A DNA stretch of 64,000 nucleotides from Konateibacter massiliensis (lineage in GTDB: Bacteria; Bacillota; Clostridia; Lachnospirales; Lachnospiraceae). Position numbers and translations under genes: made by a program. Numbering within the stretch: the stretch's first letter is position 1; every line of letters begins with the position of its first letter. The notes under the pieces are model-generated. The model saw only the letters and a program-made list of their open reading frames with translations, did not search any database and was not told where the DNA came from. The stretch lies in the NCBI RefSeq assembly GCF_900184995.1, contig NZ_LT860099.1:2936829-3000828 (forward strand), written 5' to 3'. Shown here piece by piece: positions 8,841 through 17,472 of this stretch.

Positions 8841-8960
8841 GTATGACAGGAAAGTTCTCAAATTCCCTATCATTAAAAGATATTATGCGCATCGTGCAAA
8901 GAAGAAGTTGCTTCACAACCCGCTTGGGCGCAATAATGTGCCAAGTCACATTATTTTATT
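8841..8960 (+). repeat. Terminator-abutting repeat, copy A
   Basis: About 120 bp directly after the riboswitch T-tract match the element at 43190-43321. Shared parts in order are GTATGACAGGAAAGTT with a loose partner arm, a TGCGCA block at 8886, GTTGCTTCACAACCCGCT, GGGCGC ending at 8931, and a last hairpin in which AATAATGTG (8932-8940) pairs with CACATTATT (8947-8955). It lies inside the dapA leader, between the riboswitch and the ribosome site. Confidence 0.8.
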
Positions 8961-9046
8961 AAGCTGGAGTGCACAAAAAGATAATTTCATGGATAGACTA
9001 TATTACCATAGCAATTAAGTAAAAATTGTTTAAGGAGGATTTGAAC

Positions 9047-9937
9047 ATGGCAATATTTAAAGGAGCAGGTGTAGCGATTGTCACACCGTTCAAGGAGAAT
9101 TCTGAGGTTAATTATGAAAAGCTGGAGGAAATCATCGATTACCAAATTGACAATGGCACGGATTCCATTATCATTTGCGGAACGACAGGGGAAGCTTCCA
9201 CGCTGACACATGAGGAGCATTTGGAGTGTATTAAGGTAGCGGTTGAGAGAACGAAAAAGAGAGTTCCGGTTATTGCGGGCACAGGCTCTAACTGTACGAA
9301 TACTGCGGTTTATCTGTCAAAGGAGGCACAAAGTTACGGTGCGGACGGGGCTTTGATTGTAACCCCTTACTATAATAAGGCAACACAAAAGGGATTGGCA
9401 GCGCATTATACTGAGATTGCAAAAAATATTGACATTCCGATTATTATGTATAACGTTCCGAGCAGAACCGGTTGCAATATTCTTCCTGAGACAGCGGCAG
9501 CACTTGTGAAAGAGGTAGATAATATCGTTGCAATCAAAGAAGCAACGGGAAACATCTCCCAGGTTGTCAAGCTGATGCAGCTGACAAACGGTGATATTGA
9601 CCTGTACTCCGGAAATGACGATCAGATTGTACCGTTGCTGTCCGTAGGCGGACTTGGTGTTATCTCGGTTCTATCCAATATTGCGCCGAGAGAAACACAT
9701 GATATCGTTGCAATGTATCACGCAGGAAACCGCGAAGAAAGTCTTGCTCTTCAGTTGAAGGCGATTCCATTGATTGACCAGTTATTCTGCGAAGTGAATC
9801 CGATTCCGGTTAAAAAAGCCATGAATCTGATGGGCTTCGAGGTAGGTCCTCTCAGAATGCCGCTGACGGAGATGGAGGAAGTACATGCCAAAAATCTCGC
9901 ACAGGCAATGAAGGATTTTGGAATTAAATTAGTGTAA
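9047..9937 (+). CDS. dapA: 4-hydroxy-tetrahydrodipicolinate synthase
   Basis: DapA condenses pyruvate and aspartate semialdehyde, the first committed step to lysine and diaminopimelate. The ATG at 9047 follows AAGGAGG and gives MAIFKGAGVAIVTPF, the usual start, with 296 residues. The TIM-barrel motifs are all present: GTTGEASTLTHEEH, the tyrosine loop PYYNKATQKG, YNVPSRTGCNI and the Schiff-base lysine K164 in AIKEATGN. It is followed 23 bp later by dapB and controlled by the upstream lysine riboswitch. A 120-bp repeat lies between riboswitch and gene. Confidence 0.98.
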   Translation: MAIFKGAGVAIVTPFKENSEVNYEKLEEIIDYQIDNGTDSIIICGTTGEASTLTHEEHLECIKVAVERTKKRVPVIAGTGSNCTNTAVYLSKEAQSYGADGALIVTPYYNKATQKGLAAHYTEIAKNIDIPIIMYNVPSRTGCNILPETAAALVKEVDNIVAIKEATGNISQVVKLMQLTNGDIDLYSGNDDQIVPLLSVGGLGVISVLSNIAPRETHDIVAMYHAGNREESLALQLKAIPLIDQLFCEVNPIPVKKAMNLMGFEVGPLRMPLTEMEEVHAKNLAQAMKDFGIKLV

Positions 9938-9960
9938 CGATAAAATAGGTAGGAGGCAAT

Positions 9961-10716
9961 ATGATAAAAATTATAATGCACGGATGTAACGGACATATGG
10001 GTCAGGTTATATCGGAAATTGTAAAAAATGATGAGAACAGTACGATAGTTGCAGGCATTGATTTAAATGCAGAAAAGAAAAATGATTATCCTGTGTTTCG
10101 CTCGCTTTCGGAATGTGATGTGAAGGCAGATGTCATCATAGACTTTGCTTCCCCGAAGGCGACAGATTCACTTCTTGACTATTGTATAGAAAATAAAGTT
10201 CCCGTTGTCTTATGTACAACAGGCTTATCTGAGCAACAGATAGAGCGAATTGAGAAGGACAGCAGCAAGGTGGCTGTTTTAAAATCTGCCAATATGTCTC
10301 TTGGAATCAACACGCTGTTAAAGCTTCTTCAGGATGCTGCGAAGGTATTTGTACCGGCAGGCTATGATGTGGAGATAATTGAAAAGCATCACAACCAGAA
10401 GGTGGATGCCCCAAGCGGTACGGCGCTTGCCCTTGCCGATTCCATCAATGAGGTGCTTGACAATGAATACGAATATAAGTATGACCGAACGCAGGAACAA
10501 AAGAAGAGAGAGAAGAAGGAAATCGGAATGAGCGTGGTGAGGGGCGGCACGATTGTGGGAGAGCACGAGGTATTGTTTGCTGGAACAGACGAGGTAATTG
10601 AGATTAAACATACGGCGTACTCCAAGGCAGTCTTTGGAAAGGGAGCCGTGGAAGCGGCAAAATTTCTTGCAGGAAAAGAGCCCGGACTTTACAATATGAG
10701 CCATGTGATAGGATAA
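9961..10716 (+). CDS. dapB: 4-hydroxy-tetrahydrodipicolinate reductase
   Basis: DapB reduces the DapA product with NAD(P)H in the lysine/diaminopimelate pathway. The 251-residue protein has the nucleotide-binding loop HGCNGHMG (residues 6-13) and the substrate-binding signature EIIEKHHNQKVDAPSGTAL with its catalytic histidine and lysine. The C-terminus (KEPGLYNMSHVIG) is typical. Spacing to dapA shows a two-gene operon under the L-box. A clear terminator follows, so other lysine genes must be elsewhere. Confidence 0.98.
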   Translation: MIKIIMHGCNGHMGQVISEIVKNDENSTIVAGIDLNAEKKNDYPVFRSLSECDVKADVIIDFASPKATDSLLDYCIENKVPVVLCTTGLSEQQIERIEKDSSKVAVLKSANMSLGINTLLKLLQDAAKVFVPAGYDVEIIEKHHNQKVDAPSGTALALADSINEVLDNEYEYKYDRTQEQKKREKKEIGMSVVRGGTIVGEHEVLFAGTDEVIEIKHTAYSKAVFGKGAVEAAKFLAGKEPGLYNMSHVIG

Positions 10717-10756
10717 AAAGCAGACTATAAAATGAATGATAATCAATAGACTTGTA

Positions 10757-10786
10757 AAAAGAATGTGTCTTGGCACATTCTTTTTT
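10757..10786 (+). terminator. Terminator of dapA-dapB
   Basis: AGAATGTG (10760-10767) pairs with CACATTCT (10774-10781) around a 6-nt loop, followed by six T. Confidence 0.9.
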
Positions 10787-10822
10787 ATATCACATCACAA
10801 CTTTATCTAATCTATTTTCTTA

Positions 10823-10850
10823 TTTACAACAGGCATATATATGGTATAAT
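10823..10850 (+). promoter_or_regulatory. Sigma-A promoter of the gal operon
   Basis: TTTACA (10823-10828), 16 bp, then a perfect TATAAT (10845-10850). It lies about 60 bp upstream of the galK ATG. No clear operator or cre site was recognised. Confidence 0.8.
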
Positions 10851-10912
10851 AGAATTAACAACATAAAATATGTTTTAAAACAGAAAATATATATTTATAA
10901 AGGAGCGTAAAG

Positions 10913-12076
10913 ATGAAGAAAGAATTGATAAAAAAATTCGAAGAAGTATTTGGAAGCGACGGAGAAATCAAGGCTTATTTTGCACCCGGAAGAGTAAACC
11001 TCATTGGTGAGCATACAGACTATAATGGTGGTCATGTATTCCCGTGTGCGCTTACAATCGGAACGTATGCGATTGCAAGAAAGAGGGAGGATGACAAGCT
11101 GCGTTTTTATTCTATGAATTTTGAACAGCTTGGTATGCTTGAAGCTGATTTAAAAAGTCTTGCGTTTGATAAGGCAGCAGACTGGACAAACTACCCGAAG
11201 GGTGTTATGTGGGCATTTCAGAAAAAGGGCTATGAAATTTCAACAGGCTTTGATATTCTTTTGTTCGGAAATATTCCAAACGGTTCAGGTCTCTCCTCCT
11301 CTGCTTCCGTTGAGGTGGTGACCGGAGTTCTTCTTAAGGATATGCTTGGACTGGATGTGACGATGGTGGATATCGCATTAATCGGACAGTATGCAGAGAA
11401 TAATTTTAACGGTGTAAATTGTGGTATTATGGATCAGTTTTCCATTGCGATGGGTAAGAAGGATAATGCGATTTTCCTTGACACAAGCGATTTATCCTAT
11501 GAATACGCACCGATTAAACTGGAAAACAGTAAAATTGTCATTATTTCCAGCAATAAAAAGCGTGGACTCGGAGATTCTAAATACAACGAAAGAAGAAGCG
11601 AATGTGAGACGGCTCTGGCAGAAATCCAGAAGGTGAAAGCTGTTCAGTCGCTTGGAGAGCTGACCGAGGAGGAATTCCACGAGGTGGAAAGTGCAATCGC
11701 AGACCCTGTGAGAAGAAAGAGAGCAAAGCATGCGGTGTATGAGAACCAAAGAACCATCAAGGCGGTAAAGGCATTGAAGGAAAATAACATTGCCCTGTTT
11801 GGAAAGCTGATGAACGAATCACATGTCTCCCTTCGTGATGACTACGAGGTGACGGGAATTGAACTTGATACGCTGGCAGAAGCAGCATGGGAGCAGGAAG
11901 GTGTAATCGGCTCCAGAATGACAGGAGCAGGCTTTGGCGGCTGTACGGTAAGCATTGTGGAAAATGACAAGGTAGAGAGCTTTATTGACAAGGTAGGAGC
12001 AAAATATCTGGAGAAGATAGGATATGCAGCAGACTTCTATGTGGTTGACATAGGAGAAGGTGCAAGGGTAATATAA
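10913..12076 (+). CDS. galK: Galactokinase
   Basis: GalK phosphorylates galactose with ATP to galactose-1-phosphate, the entry to the Leloir pathway. The 387-residue protein has the galactose-binding signature GRVNLIGEHTDYNGG (residues 26-40), the GHMP-kinase ATP loop (GNIPNGSGLSSSAS near 120-135) and the third GHMP motif RMTGAGFGGC near the C-terminus. AGGAG precedes the ATG. It is the first gene of galK-galE-galT, with 55 bp to galE. Galactose from the GH42 enzyme at 38.9-41 kb could be its substrate. Confidence 0.98.
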   Translation: MKKELIKKFEEVFGSDGEIKAYFAPGRVNLIGEHTDYNGGHVFPCALTIGTYAIARKREDDKLRFYSMNFEQLGMLEADLKSLAFDKAADWTNYPKGVMWAFQKKGYEISTGFDILLFGNIPNGSGLSSSASVEVVTGVLLKDMLGLDVTMVDIALIGQYAENNFNGVNCGIMDQFSIAMGKKDNAIFLDTSDLSYEYAPIKLENSKIVIISSNKKRGLGDSKYNERRSECETALAEIQKVKAVQSLGELTEEEFHEVESAIADPVRRKRAKHAVYENQRTIKAVKALKENNIALFGKLMNESHVSLRDDYEVTGIELDTLAEAAWEQEGVIGSRMTGAGFGGCTVSIVENDKVESFIDKVGAKYLEKIGYAADFYVVDIGEGARVI

Positions 12077-12131
12077 GAAGAGTAAAATAACAAAAACAAA
12101 TCAAATTAAAAAATAAATCGGAGGAAGAGAC

Positions 12132-13124
12132 ATGACCATTTTAGTACTAGGCGGAGCAGGCTACATCGGAAGTCACACGGTATATGAGCTGATTGACAGA
12201 GGAAACGACGTAGTCATTATTGACAATCTGGAAACCGGGCATATAGAGGCTGTACATGAAAAGGCAAGATTTTACGAAGGAGACATCAGAGACCGTGCGT
12301 TTGTGGATGGGGTGCTGGATAAAGAAAAGATTGATGCAGTCATTCATTTTGCGGCAAACTCCCTTGTGGGTGAGAGTATGGTAAACCCGCTGAAATATTA
12401 TGACAATAATCTCTGCGGAACGAAGGTACTGTTGGAGTCCATGATTGCGCATGATGTGAAAAAAATTGTTTTCTCTTCCACAGCGGCAACCTACGGGGAA
12501 CCGGAGCGAATCCCGATTTTGGAGGGAGATAAAACAGAGCCGACGAATACATACGGTGAGACGAAGCTTTCGATGGAGAAAATGTTCAAATGGACAGACA
12601 AAGCACATGGTTTAAAATATGTATCGCTGCGCTACTTCAATGCCTGCGGTGCGCATAAGAGCGGCACAATCGGGGAGGCGCATAAGCCGGAAACTCATCT
12701 GATACCGCTGATTTTACAGGTGCCGTTAAAGCAGAGAGAGGCGATACAGATATTTGGAGAGGACTATGACACGAAGGACGGAACCTGTATCCGCGATTAT
12801 ATTCATGTCACAGATCTTGCACAGGCACATATTCTTGCGGTGCAGTACCTGATGGAAGGAAACGAGAGCGACATCTTTAATTTAGGAAACGGAGTCGGTT
12901 TCACGGTTAAGGAAGTGATTGATACGGCACGAAAGGTAACCGGTGAAGAAATCAAGGCAGTTGTGGCAGAGAGAAGAGCCGGAGACCCTGCCCAGTTAAT
13001 TGCGTCCAGCGAAAAGGCGAAGTCAGTACTTGGCTGGAAGCCGGAGCATGCTGATTTAGAGGAGATTATTGCTGATGCGTGGAAGTGGCATAAGTCACAT
13101 CCGCAGGGATTTAAAACCGTTTAA
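12132..13124 (+). CDS. galE: UDP-glucose 4-epimerase
   Basis: GalE interconverts UDP-galactose and UDP-glucose with bound NAD. The 330-residue short-chain dehydrogenase fold begins with GGAGYIGSHT (G7, G10, G13). The catalytic tyrosine and lysine are Y141 and K145 in YGETK, with FSSTAATYG supplying the serine and threonine. RYFNACGAH and the HVTDLAQAH stretch are typical of GalE. GGAGG lies upstream of the ATG. It sits between galK and galT, 10 bp before the latter. Confidence 0.98.
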   Translation: MTILVLGGAGYIGSHTVYELIDRGNDVVIIDNLETGHIEAVHEKARFYEGDIRDRAFVDGVLDKEKIDAVIHFAANSLVGESMVNPLKYYDNNLCGTKVLLESMIAHDVKKIVFSSTAATYGEPERIPILEGDKTEPTNTYGETKLSMEKMFKWTDKAHGLKYVSLRYFNACGAHKSGTIGEAHKPETHLIPLILQVPLKQREAIQIFGEDYDTKDGTCIRDYIHVTDLAQAHILAVQYLMEGNESDIFNLGNGVGFTVKEVIDTARKVTGEEIKAVVAERRAGDPAQLIASSEKAKSVLGWKPEHADLEEIIADAWKWHKSHPQGFKTV

Positions 13125-13134
13125 GGAGAAGAAC

Positions 13135-14628
13135 ATGATAAACAGAAATATAAAACAGCTTGTAACCTATGGTCTGGAAACCGGTCTGATTGAAAAAGAG
13201 GATATCATCTATGTGACAAATCAGCTTTTGGAGCTGTTAAAGCTTGATGAATATGAGGAGCCGGAAGAGGCTGACAAAGTGATTGATTTGGAAAAGGTGC
13301 TTGACGCTTTGTGTGATTACGCCTACGAGCAGGGGATTATTGATGATAATGGTATTGTGACAAGAGATTTATTTGATACAAAACTTATGAATGTACTGCT
13401 GCCAAGACCGAGTGAGGTGATTTCACGTTTTCACAATCTTTACAAGGAAGCGCCGAGGAAGGCTACCGACTACTTTTATAAAATCAGTCAGGACAGCAAC
13501 TATATCAGGCGCTACCGAGTAGAGAAGGACATGAAGTGGATTACAAAAACGGAATATGGTGATTTGGATATTACAATCAATCTCTCAAAGCCGGAAAAAG
13601 ACCCGAAGGCAATTGCGGCGGAAAAGCTTGCCAAGCCAAGCGGCTATCCAAAGTGTCTTCTGTGCAAGGAAAATGAAGGCTATGCGGGACGCATTAACCA
13701 TCCGGCAAGACAAAATCACAGGATTATTCCGATTGAAATCAATGACAGCCAGTGGGGCTTTCAGTATTCTCCATATGTTTATTACAATGAGCATTGTATT
13801 GTATTCAACGGGGAACATGTACCGATGAAGGTTGAAAAGGCGACCTTTAAAAAGCTGTTTGATTTTATTAAGCTGTTTCCGCATTATTTTATCGGCTCCA
13901 ATGCCGATTTGCCTATCGTGGGTGGTTCCATATTAAGCCACGACCATTTCCAGGGAGGAAACTATGAATTTGCGATGGCGAAAGCACCGATCGAGAAAAC
14001 CTATGCGATAAAAGGTTTTGAAGATGTGGAGGCAGGTATTGTAAAATGGCCGCTGTCCGTTATCCGAATTCGTTCCAAGAGTGCCGAACGTTTGGTGGAG
14101 CTGGGAGACTATATTCTTGGAAAATGGCGTGAATACACCGATGAAGAGGCATTTGTCTATGCTTACACGGACAAGGAACCTCACAACACGATTACGCCGA
14201 TTGCCAGAAAATCAGGAGACTTATTTGAACTGGACCTGACTCTTCGAAACAATATCACGACTGAGGAATGTCCGCTTGGAGTTTACCATCCGCATAATGA
14301 ACTTCATCATATCAAAAAAGAAAACATTGGGTTGATTGAGGTGATGGGACTCGCCGTTTTACCGGCAAGACTAAAAGATGAAATGCAGGAACTCTCCCGT
14401 TATATAGTGGAGAAAAAGAACATCCGGGAAAATGAAATGCTCGCAAAGCATGCAGACTGGGTTGAAGAATTCCTGCCAAAATACAGTGATGTGAGCGAAG
14501 AGACAATCATGGATATACTAAAAGAAGAGATCGGTATTGTCTTTACAAGAGTATTGGAGGATGCCGGTGTATACAAGTGCACGGAAGAAGGAAGAGCGGC
14601 ATTTGAACGGTTTATTGTATCACTATAA
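13135..14628 (+). CDS. galT: UDP-glucose--hexose-1-phosphate uridylyltransferase, class II
   Basis: GalT swaps UMP between UDP-glucose and galactose-1-phosphate. The ATG at 13135 follows AAGGAGAAGAAC; the longer reading frame from 13069 overlaps galE and has no ribosome site. The 497-residue protein is the long Firmicute class II form, not related in length to the 350-residue E. coli type. The catalytic histidine region is SHDHFQGG (S268 to G275). CLLCKENEGYAGR near 185 is conserved in the class. It is the last gene of the operon and is followed by a terminator. Confidence 0.96.
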   Translation: MINRNIKQLVTYGLETGLIEKEDIIYVTNQLLELLKLDEYEEPEEADKVIDLEKVLDALCDYAYEQGIIDDNGIVTRDLFDTKLMNVLLPRPSEVISRFHNLYKEAPRKATDYFYKISQDSNYIRRYRVEKDMKWITKTEYGDLDITINLSKPEKDPKAIAAEKLAKPSGYPKCLLCKENEGYAGRINHPARQNHRIIPIEINDSQWGFQYSPYVYYNEHCIVFNGEHVPMKVEKATFKKLFDFIKLFPHYFIGSNADLPIVGGSILSHDHFQGGNYEFAMAKAPIEKTYAIKGFEDVEAGIVKWPLSVIRIRSKSAERLVELGDYILGKWREYTDEEAFVYAYTDKEPHNTITPIARKSGDLFELDLTLRNNITTEECPLGVYHPHNELHHIKKENIGLIEVMGLAVLPARLKDEMQELSRYIVEKKNIRENEMLAKHADWVEEFLPKYSDVSEETIMDILKEEIGIVFTRVLEDAGVYKCTEEGRAAFERFIVSL

Positions 14629-14686
14629 TATAAGTGATATTAATTGTTTTTTATGAGTTGGCAAATATAGAATAAAGAATGAGCAT

Positions 14687-14726
14687 AGCCTCGCTGCCTT
14701 GAAGAGAAAAGGACGCGGGGCTTTTT
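14687..14726 (+). terminator. Terminator of the gal operon
   Basis: AGCCTCGC (14687-14694) pairs with GCGGGGCT (14715-14722) with one wobble pair, and CCTT/AAGG pair inside. Five T follow. Confidence 0.85.
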
Positions 14727-14749
14727 GCAGGCAAACTCAGGAGAGAATA

Positions 14750-14910
14750 AAATAATGGTAACTGTTCAGAACCAATCTTGAAAACACTACGTGTTTTCAA
14801 GATGTGGCGTATCCGCCAAATAAATTTGATAAAGAGTATGCTTATAAATGCGAGCATTTAACGCATAAGCTTTATCAAATTTGCTTGGCTCTGAACAGTT
14901 AAAAATAATG
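14750..14910. mobile_element. MITE-like element with terminal inverted repeats
   Basis: A 143-bp element runs from 14759 to 14901. Its ends TAACTGTTCAGAACCAA and TTGGCTCTGAACAGTTA are inverted repeats matching at 16 of 17 positions. The direct repeat AAATAATG flanks it (14750-14757 and 14903-14910), resembling an 8-bp target duplication. Inside are three hairpins: a 12-bp perfect stem (TCTTGAAAACAC with GTGTTTTCAAGA, 14776-14802), a short TGGCG/CGCCA stem (14805-14818), and a 13-bp stem AAATTTGATAAAG with its complement (14822-14882) that itself encloses nested pairing. It has no coding capacity. It lies between the gal terminator and the promoter region of the TPR lipoprotein gene. A structured RNA is the alternative. 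Confidence 0.7.
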
Positions 14911-14989
14911 TATATATTTCTTACCAAATAAATGGTATAATAGCGACATGAGTTTTTTGTAGAATTTTGGTTATAGTTTGGAGGATATT

Positions 14990-16036
14990 ATGAAGAGATG
15001 GATGACCATTTTTATAATAGCAGCATGTCTGCTTGGCGGATGTGCTAAGGCGGGAGAAGAAACGTCATATACGGAGCAGGGAATGACGGCGATTGAGAAC
15101 AAAAGCTATGATGAGGCGCTGACCTTTTTTGAGACGGCGGCAAGCAAGGGCGAGGATGAACAGCTTGTATTTCGCGGAAATGGGATTGCTTACATAGGAA
15201 AGGGAGAGTATGAGACTGCTATCGAGAATTTAAAGATAGCCTTGAAGAAGGCATCCGGCAAGGTGACGGATTTGGAGATTGACACATCCTATTATCTTGC
15301 ACTGGCACAGTACAAAAACAGTGACAGAGCGGCAGCGATACAGACATATACAAATATTCTTGCATTTGATGAGAAGGATTCAAGAGCATATTACCTGCGT
15401 GGAACCGTATATCTTGCAGATGGGGATTTAGACAGTGCAACCAAGGATTTTAACGCGGCAATCGACTGTGATAAAAACGAATATGAAATGTATATTAATA
15501 TTTTTAACAATTTAAACAACAAAGGTTATACGGAGCAGGGACAAAGCTATCTGAACAAAGCGCTGGAGATTGACAGCAAGGATGACGGCTTGAAAAAAGG
15601 TATGATTTACTACTACTTGGGAGATACTGAAAATGCCATGAGTTCTCTGACCAAGGCAAGAGAAGCGGGAAATAAAGAGGCGCTTTTGTATCTTGGAAAG
15701 GTATATCAGCAGCTTTCTGATAACAACAGTGCAACTGCTTTGTATGAGGAATACATTGCAGGGGCAGGGGGCGCAAGCGGGCTTGGAATGGTCTACAATA
15801 CCCTCGGTATGTGTAAAATGGAAAGCGAAAGCTATGATGAGGCTTTGACGGCATTTCAGGCGGGTATCGCATTGAATGAGGGAGACTCCATTCAAGAGCT
15901 TTTGTTTAATGAGATAGTGGCATATGAATACCTGAGTGATTTTGCGGCTGCGAGTGAGAAAATGGAGGCATATGCCTCGCTTTATCCAAATGACAATACG
16001 GCGAGCAGGGAATATGAGTTCCTAAAGACGAGATAA
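14990..16036 (+). CDS. TPR-repeat lipoprotein
   Basis: The ATG at 14990 follows GGAGGATATT and gives a lipoprotein signal, MKRWMTIFIIAACLLGGC, with the lipidated cysteine at 18. The mature part of about 330 residues is built of tetratricopeptide repeats (for example SYDEALTFFETAASKGE, SRAYYLRGTVYLADGDLDSA and SYDEALTAFQAGIALNEGD), so it is likely a protein-binding scaffold on the outer face of the membrane. No catalytic motif is visible. It precedes hflX by 19 bp and probably shares its transcript. TATAAT at 14936-14941 may be its -10 box. Function is unknown. Confidence 0.88.
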   Translation: MKRWMTIFIIAACLLGGCAKAGEETSYTEQGMTAIENKSYDEALTFFETAASKGEDEQLVFRGNGIAYIGKGEYETAIENLKIALKKASGKVTDLEIDTSYYLALAQYKNSDRAAAIQTYTNILAFDEKDSRAYYLRGTVYLADGDLDSATKDFNAAIDCDKNEYEMYINIFNNLNNKGYTEQGQSYLNKALEIDSKDDGLKKGMIYYYLGDTENAMSSLTKAREAGNKEALLYLGKVYQQLSDNNSATALYEEYIAGAGGASGLGMVYNTLGMCKMESESYDEALTAFQAGIALNEGDSIQELLFNEIVAYEYLSDFAAASEKMEAYASLYPNDNTASREYEFLKTR

Positions 16037-16055
16037 CAAAAGTGAGGAGCAAAGC

Positions 16056-17306
16056 GTGTCTGAAATGATAGAATTAGATGAAATACAAGAAAAGGTAATA
16101 TTAATCGGTGTGTGCTTAAACGACGAGGATGATACAAGAGAGTCCTTGGAGGAGCTTGCTGATTTGGTTAAGACCGCAGGTGCCGAGGCAATTGCAACGG
16201 TAGTCCAAAACCGTGAGGCGATTCATGCGGGAACCTATATCGGAAAAGGAAAGATTGAGGAGACAAGAGAGCTGGTCGAAGAGCTAGGGGCGACAGGAGT
16301 AGTCTGTGATGATGAGCTGTCTCCGGCGCAGCTTCGTAATTTGGAAGAGCAGCTTGGGACAAAGGTGATGGACAGGACCTTGGTTATCCTTGATATTTTT
16401 GCAAAAAGAGCGACAACGAGTGAGGGTAAGATACAAGTTGAGCTGGCACAGTTAAAATACAGCCTTGCCCGTCTGGTAGGTCTTAGAAGCTCTCTGTCCC
16501 GTCTGGGAGGCGGTATCGGAACAAGAGGTCCCGGTGAAAAGAAGCTTGAGATGGACAGACGTTTGGCAAAGGAGCGTATCTCCCAGCTTAAAAGGGAACT
16601 GGCGGAGGTGGAGCGTCACAGAGAGGTGACAAGGAGCCAGAGGAGTAAGAAAAACACTCCGGTGGCAGCAATCGTTGGTTATACGAATGCAGGAAAGTCC
16701 ACACTTTTAAATACATTGACGGGAGCGGGTGTGCTTGAGGAGGATAAGCTATTTGCAACGCTTGATCCGACGACAAGAATGCTGGAGCTTCCGAGCAAGC
16801 AGCAGGTGCTGCTGACGGATACGGTCGGCTTTATCAGAAAGCTGCCTCATCACTTGATTGAGGCATTTAAGAGCACCTTGCTGGAGGCAAAGTATTCCGA
16901 TATTATTATCCATGTGGTGGATGCTTCCAATCCGCAGATGGAGAAACAGATGCATATTGTATATGAGACCTTGGACAGTCTCGGCATTAAGGACAAGCCT
17001 GTGCTTACCCTTTTTAACAAGCAGGATAAGCTTGAGGAGAGAATTATTTTGCGGGATTTTCGCGCAGATAAAATCCTTCATATATCGGCAAAGCGTGGAG
17101 AAGGACTTGAGGAATTGCAGGCGGAGCTTGAAGAGCTTTTAAGGCAGCAGAATATTTTGGTAGAACGGTTATTCCCATATGACGAGGCAGGAAAGATTCA
17201 AATTATAAGAAAACACGGTGAGCTGTTGGAGGAGGAATATAAAAATGACGGTATTTACGTCAAGGCATATGTTCCGGTCCAATACTATGAAACGGTTGTA
17301 AAATAA
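16056..17306 (+). CDS. hflX: GTPase HflX
   Basis: HflX is a ribosome-associated GTPase that splits stalled or hibernating 70S ribosomes. The GTG at 16056, preceded by GAGGAGC, gives 416 residues; an ATG three codons later is an alternative. The N-terminal glycine-rich segment GGIGTRGPGEKKLEMDRR is the family hallmark. The G domain has G1 GYTNAGKS (208-215), G3 DTVGF and G4 NKQD, followed by the C-terminal domain (EERLFPYDEAGK-like VERLFPYDEAGK). All GTP-binding motifs are intact. It follows the TPR lipoprotein gene closely. Confidence 0.97.
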   Translation: MSEMIELDEIQEKVILIGVCLNDEDDTRESLEELADLVKTAGAEAIATVVQNREAIHAGTYIGKGKIEETRELVEELGATGVVCDDELSPAQLRNLEEQLGTKVMDRTLVILDIFAKRATTSEGKIQVELAQLKYSLARLVGLRSSLSRLGGGIGTRGPGEKKLEMDRRLAKERISQLKRELAEVERHREVTRSQRSKKNTPVAAIVGYTNAGKSTLLNTLTGAGVLEEDKLFATLDPTTRMLELPSKQQVLLTDTVGFIRKLPHHLIEAFKSTLLEAKYSDIIIHVVDASNPQMEKQMHIVYETLDSLGIKDKPVLTLFNKQDKLEERIILRDFRADKILHISAKRGEGLEELQAELEELLRQQNILVERLFPYDEAGKIQIIRKHGELLEEEYKNDGIYVKAYVPVQYYETVVK

Positions 17307-17339
17307 GAGTTTGGTGACTGTCAAGCATAAATGCCAGGA

Positions 17340-17385
17340 ACACTATATATTGTGTAAAATTAACAAAAAACACAATATGTAGTGT
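17340..17385 (+). promoter_or_regulatory. Pair of NrdR boxes upstream of nrdD
   Basis: ACACTATATATTGTGT (17340-17355) and ACACAATATGTAGTGT (17370-17385) both fit the NrdR consensus ACACwATATaTwGTGT. They are 30 bp apart, about three helical turns, just upstream of the nrdD -35 box, as expected for NrdR, the ATP/dATP-sensing repressor of ribonucleotide reductase genes. Because the boxes are themselves palindromic, the two together also form a long hairpin followed by T residues, so they may also end the hflX transcript. Confidence 0.87.
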
Positions 17386-17392
17386 TTTTTTG

Positions 17393-17421
17393 TTGACCTT
17401 CTATTTGAAATTTGCTAAAAT
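17393..17421 (+). promoter_or_regulatory. Sigma-A promoter of nrdD
   Basis: TTGACC (17393-17398), 17 bp, TAAAAT (17416-17421). The -35 box begins 8 bp after the second NrdR box. Confidence 0.8.
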
Positions 17422-17472
17422 TTTCATTAACGGATCATAGTACGTGTTGGGAAAAATAGGGAGGGATATGTA

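Noticed and set aside
8765-8962. 65-residue plus-strand frame in the dapA leader
   Set aside because: It runs through the riboswitch terminator and repeat A, has no ribosome site and no family resemblance.
10318-10776. 152-residue minus-strand frame opposite dapB
   Set aside because: Antisense shadow of a confirmed gene; it also runs through the terminator and shows no domain.
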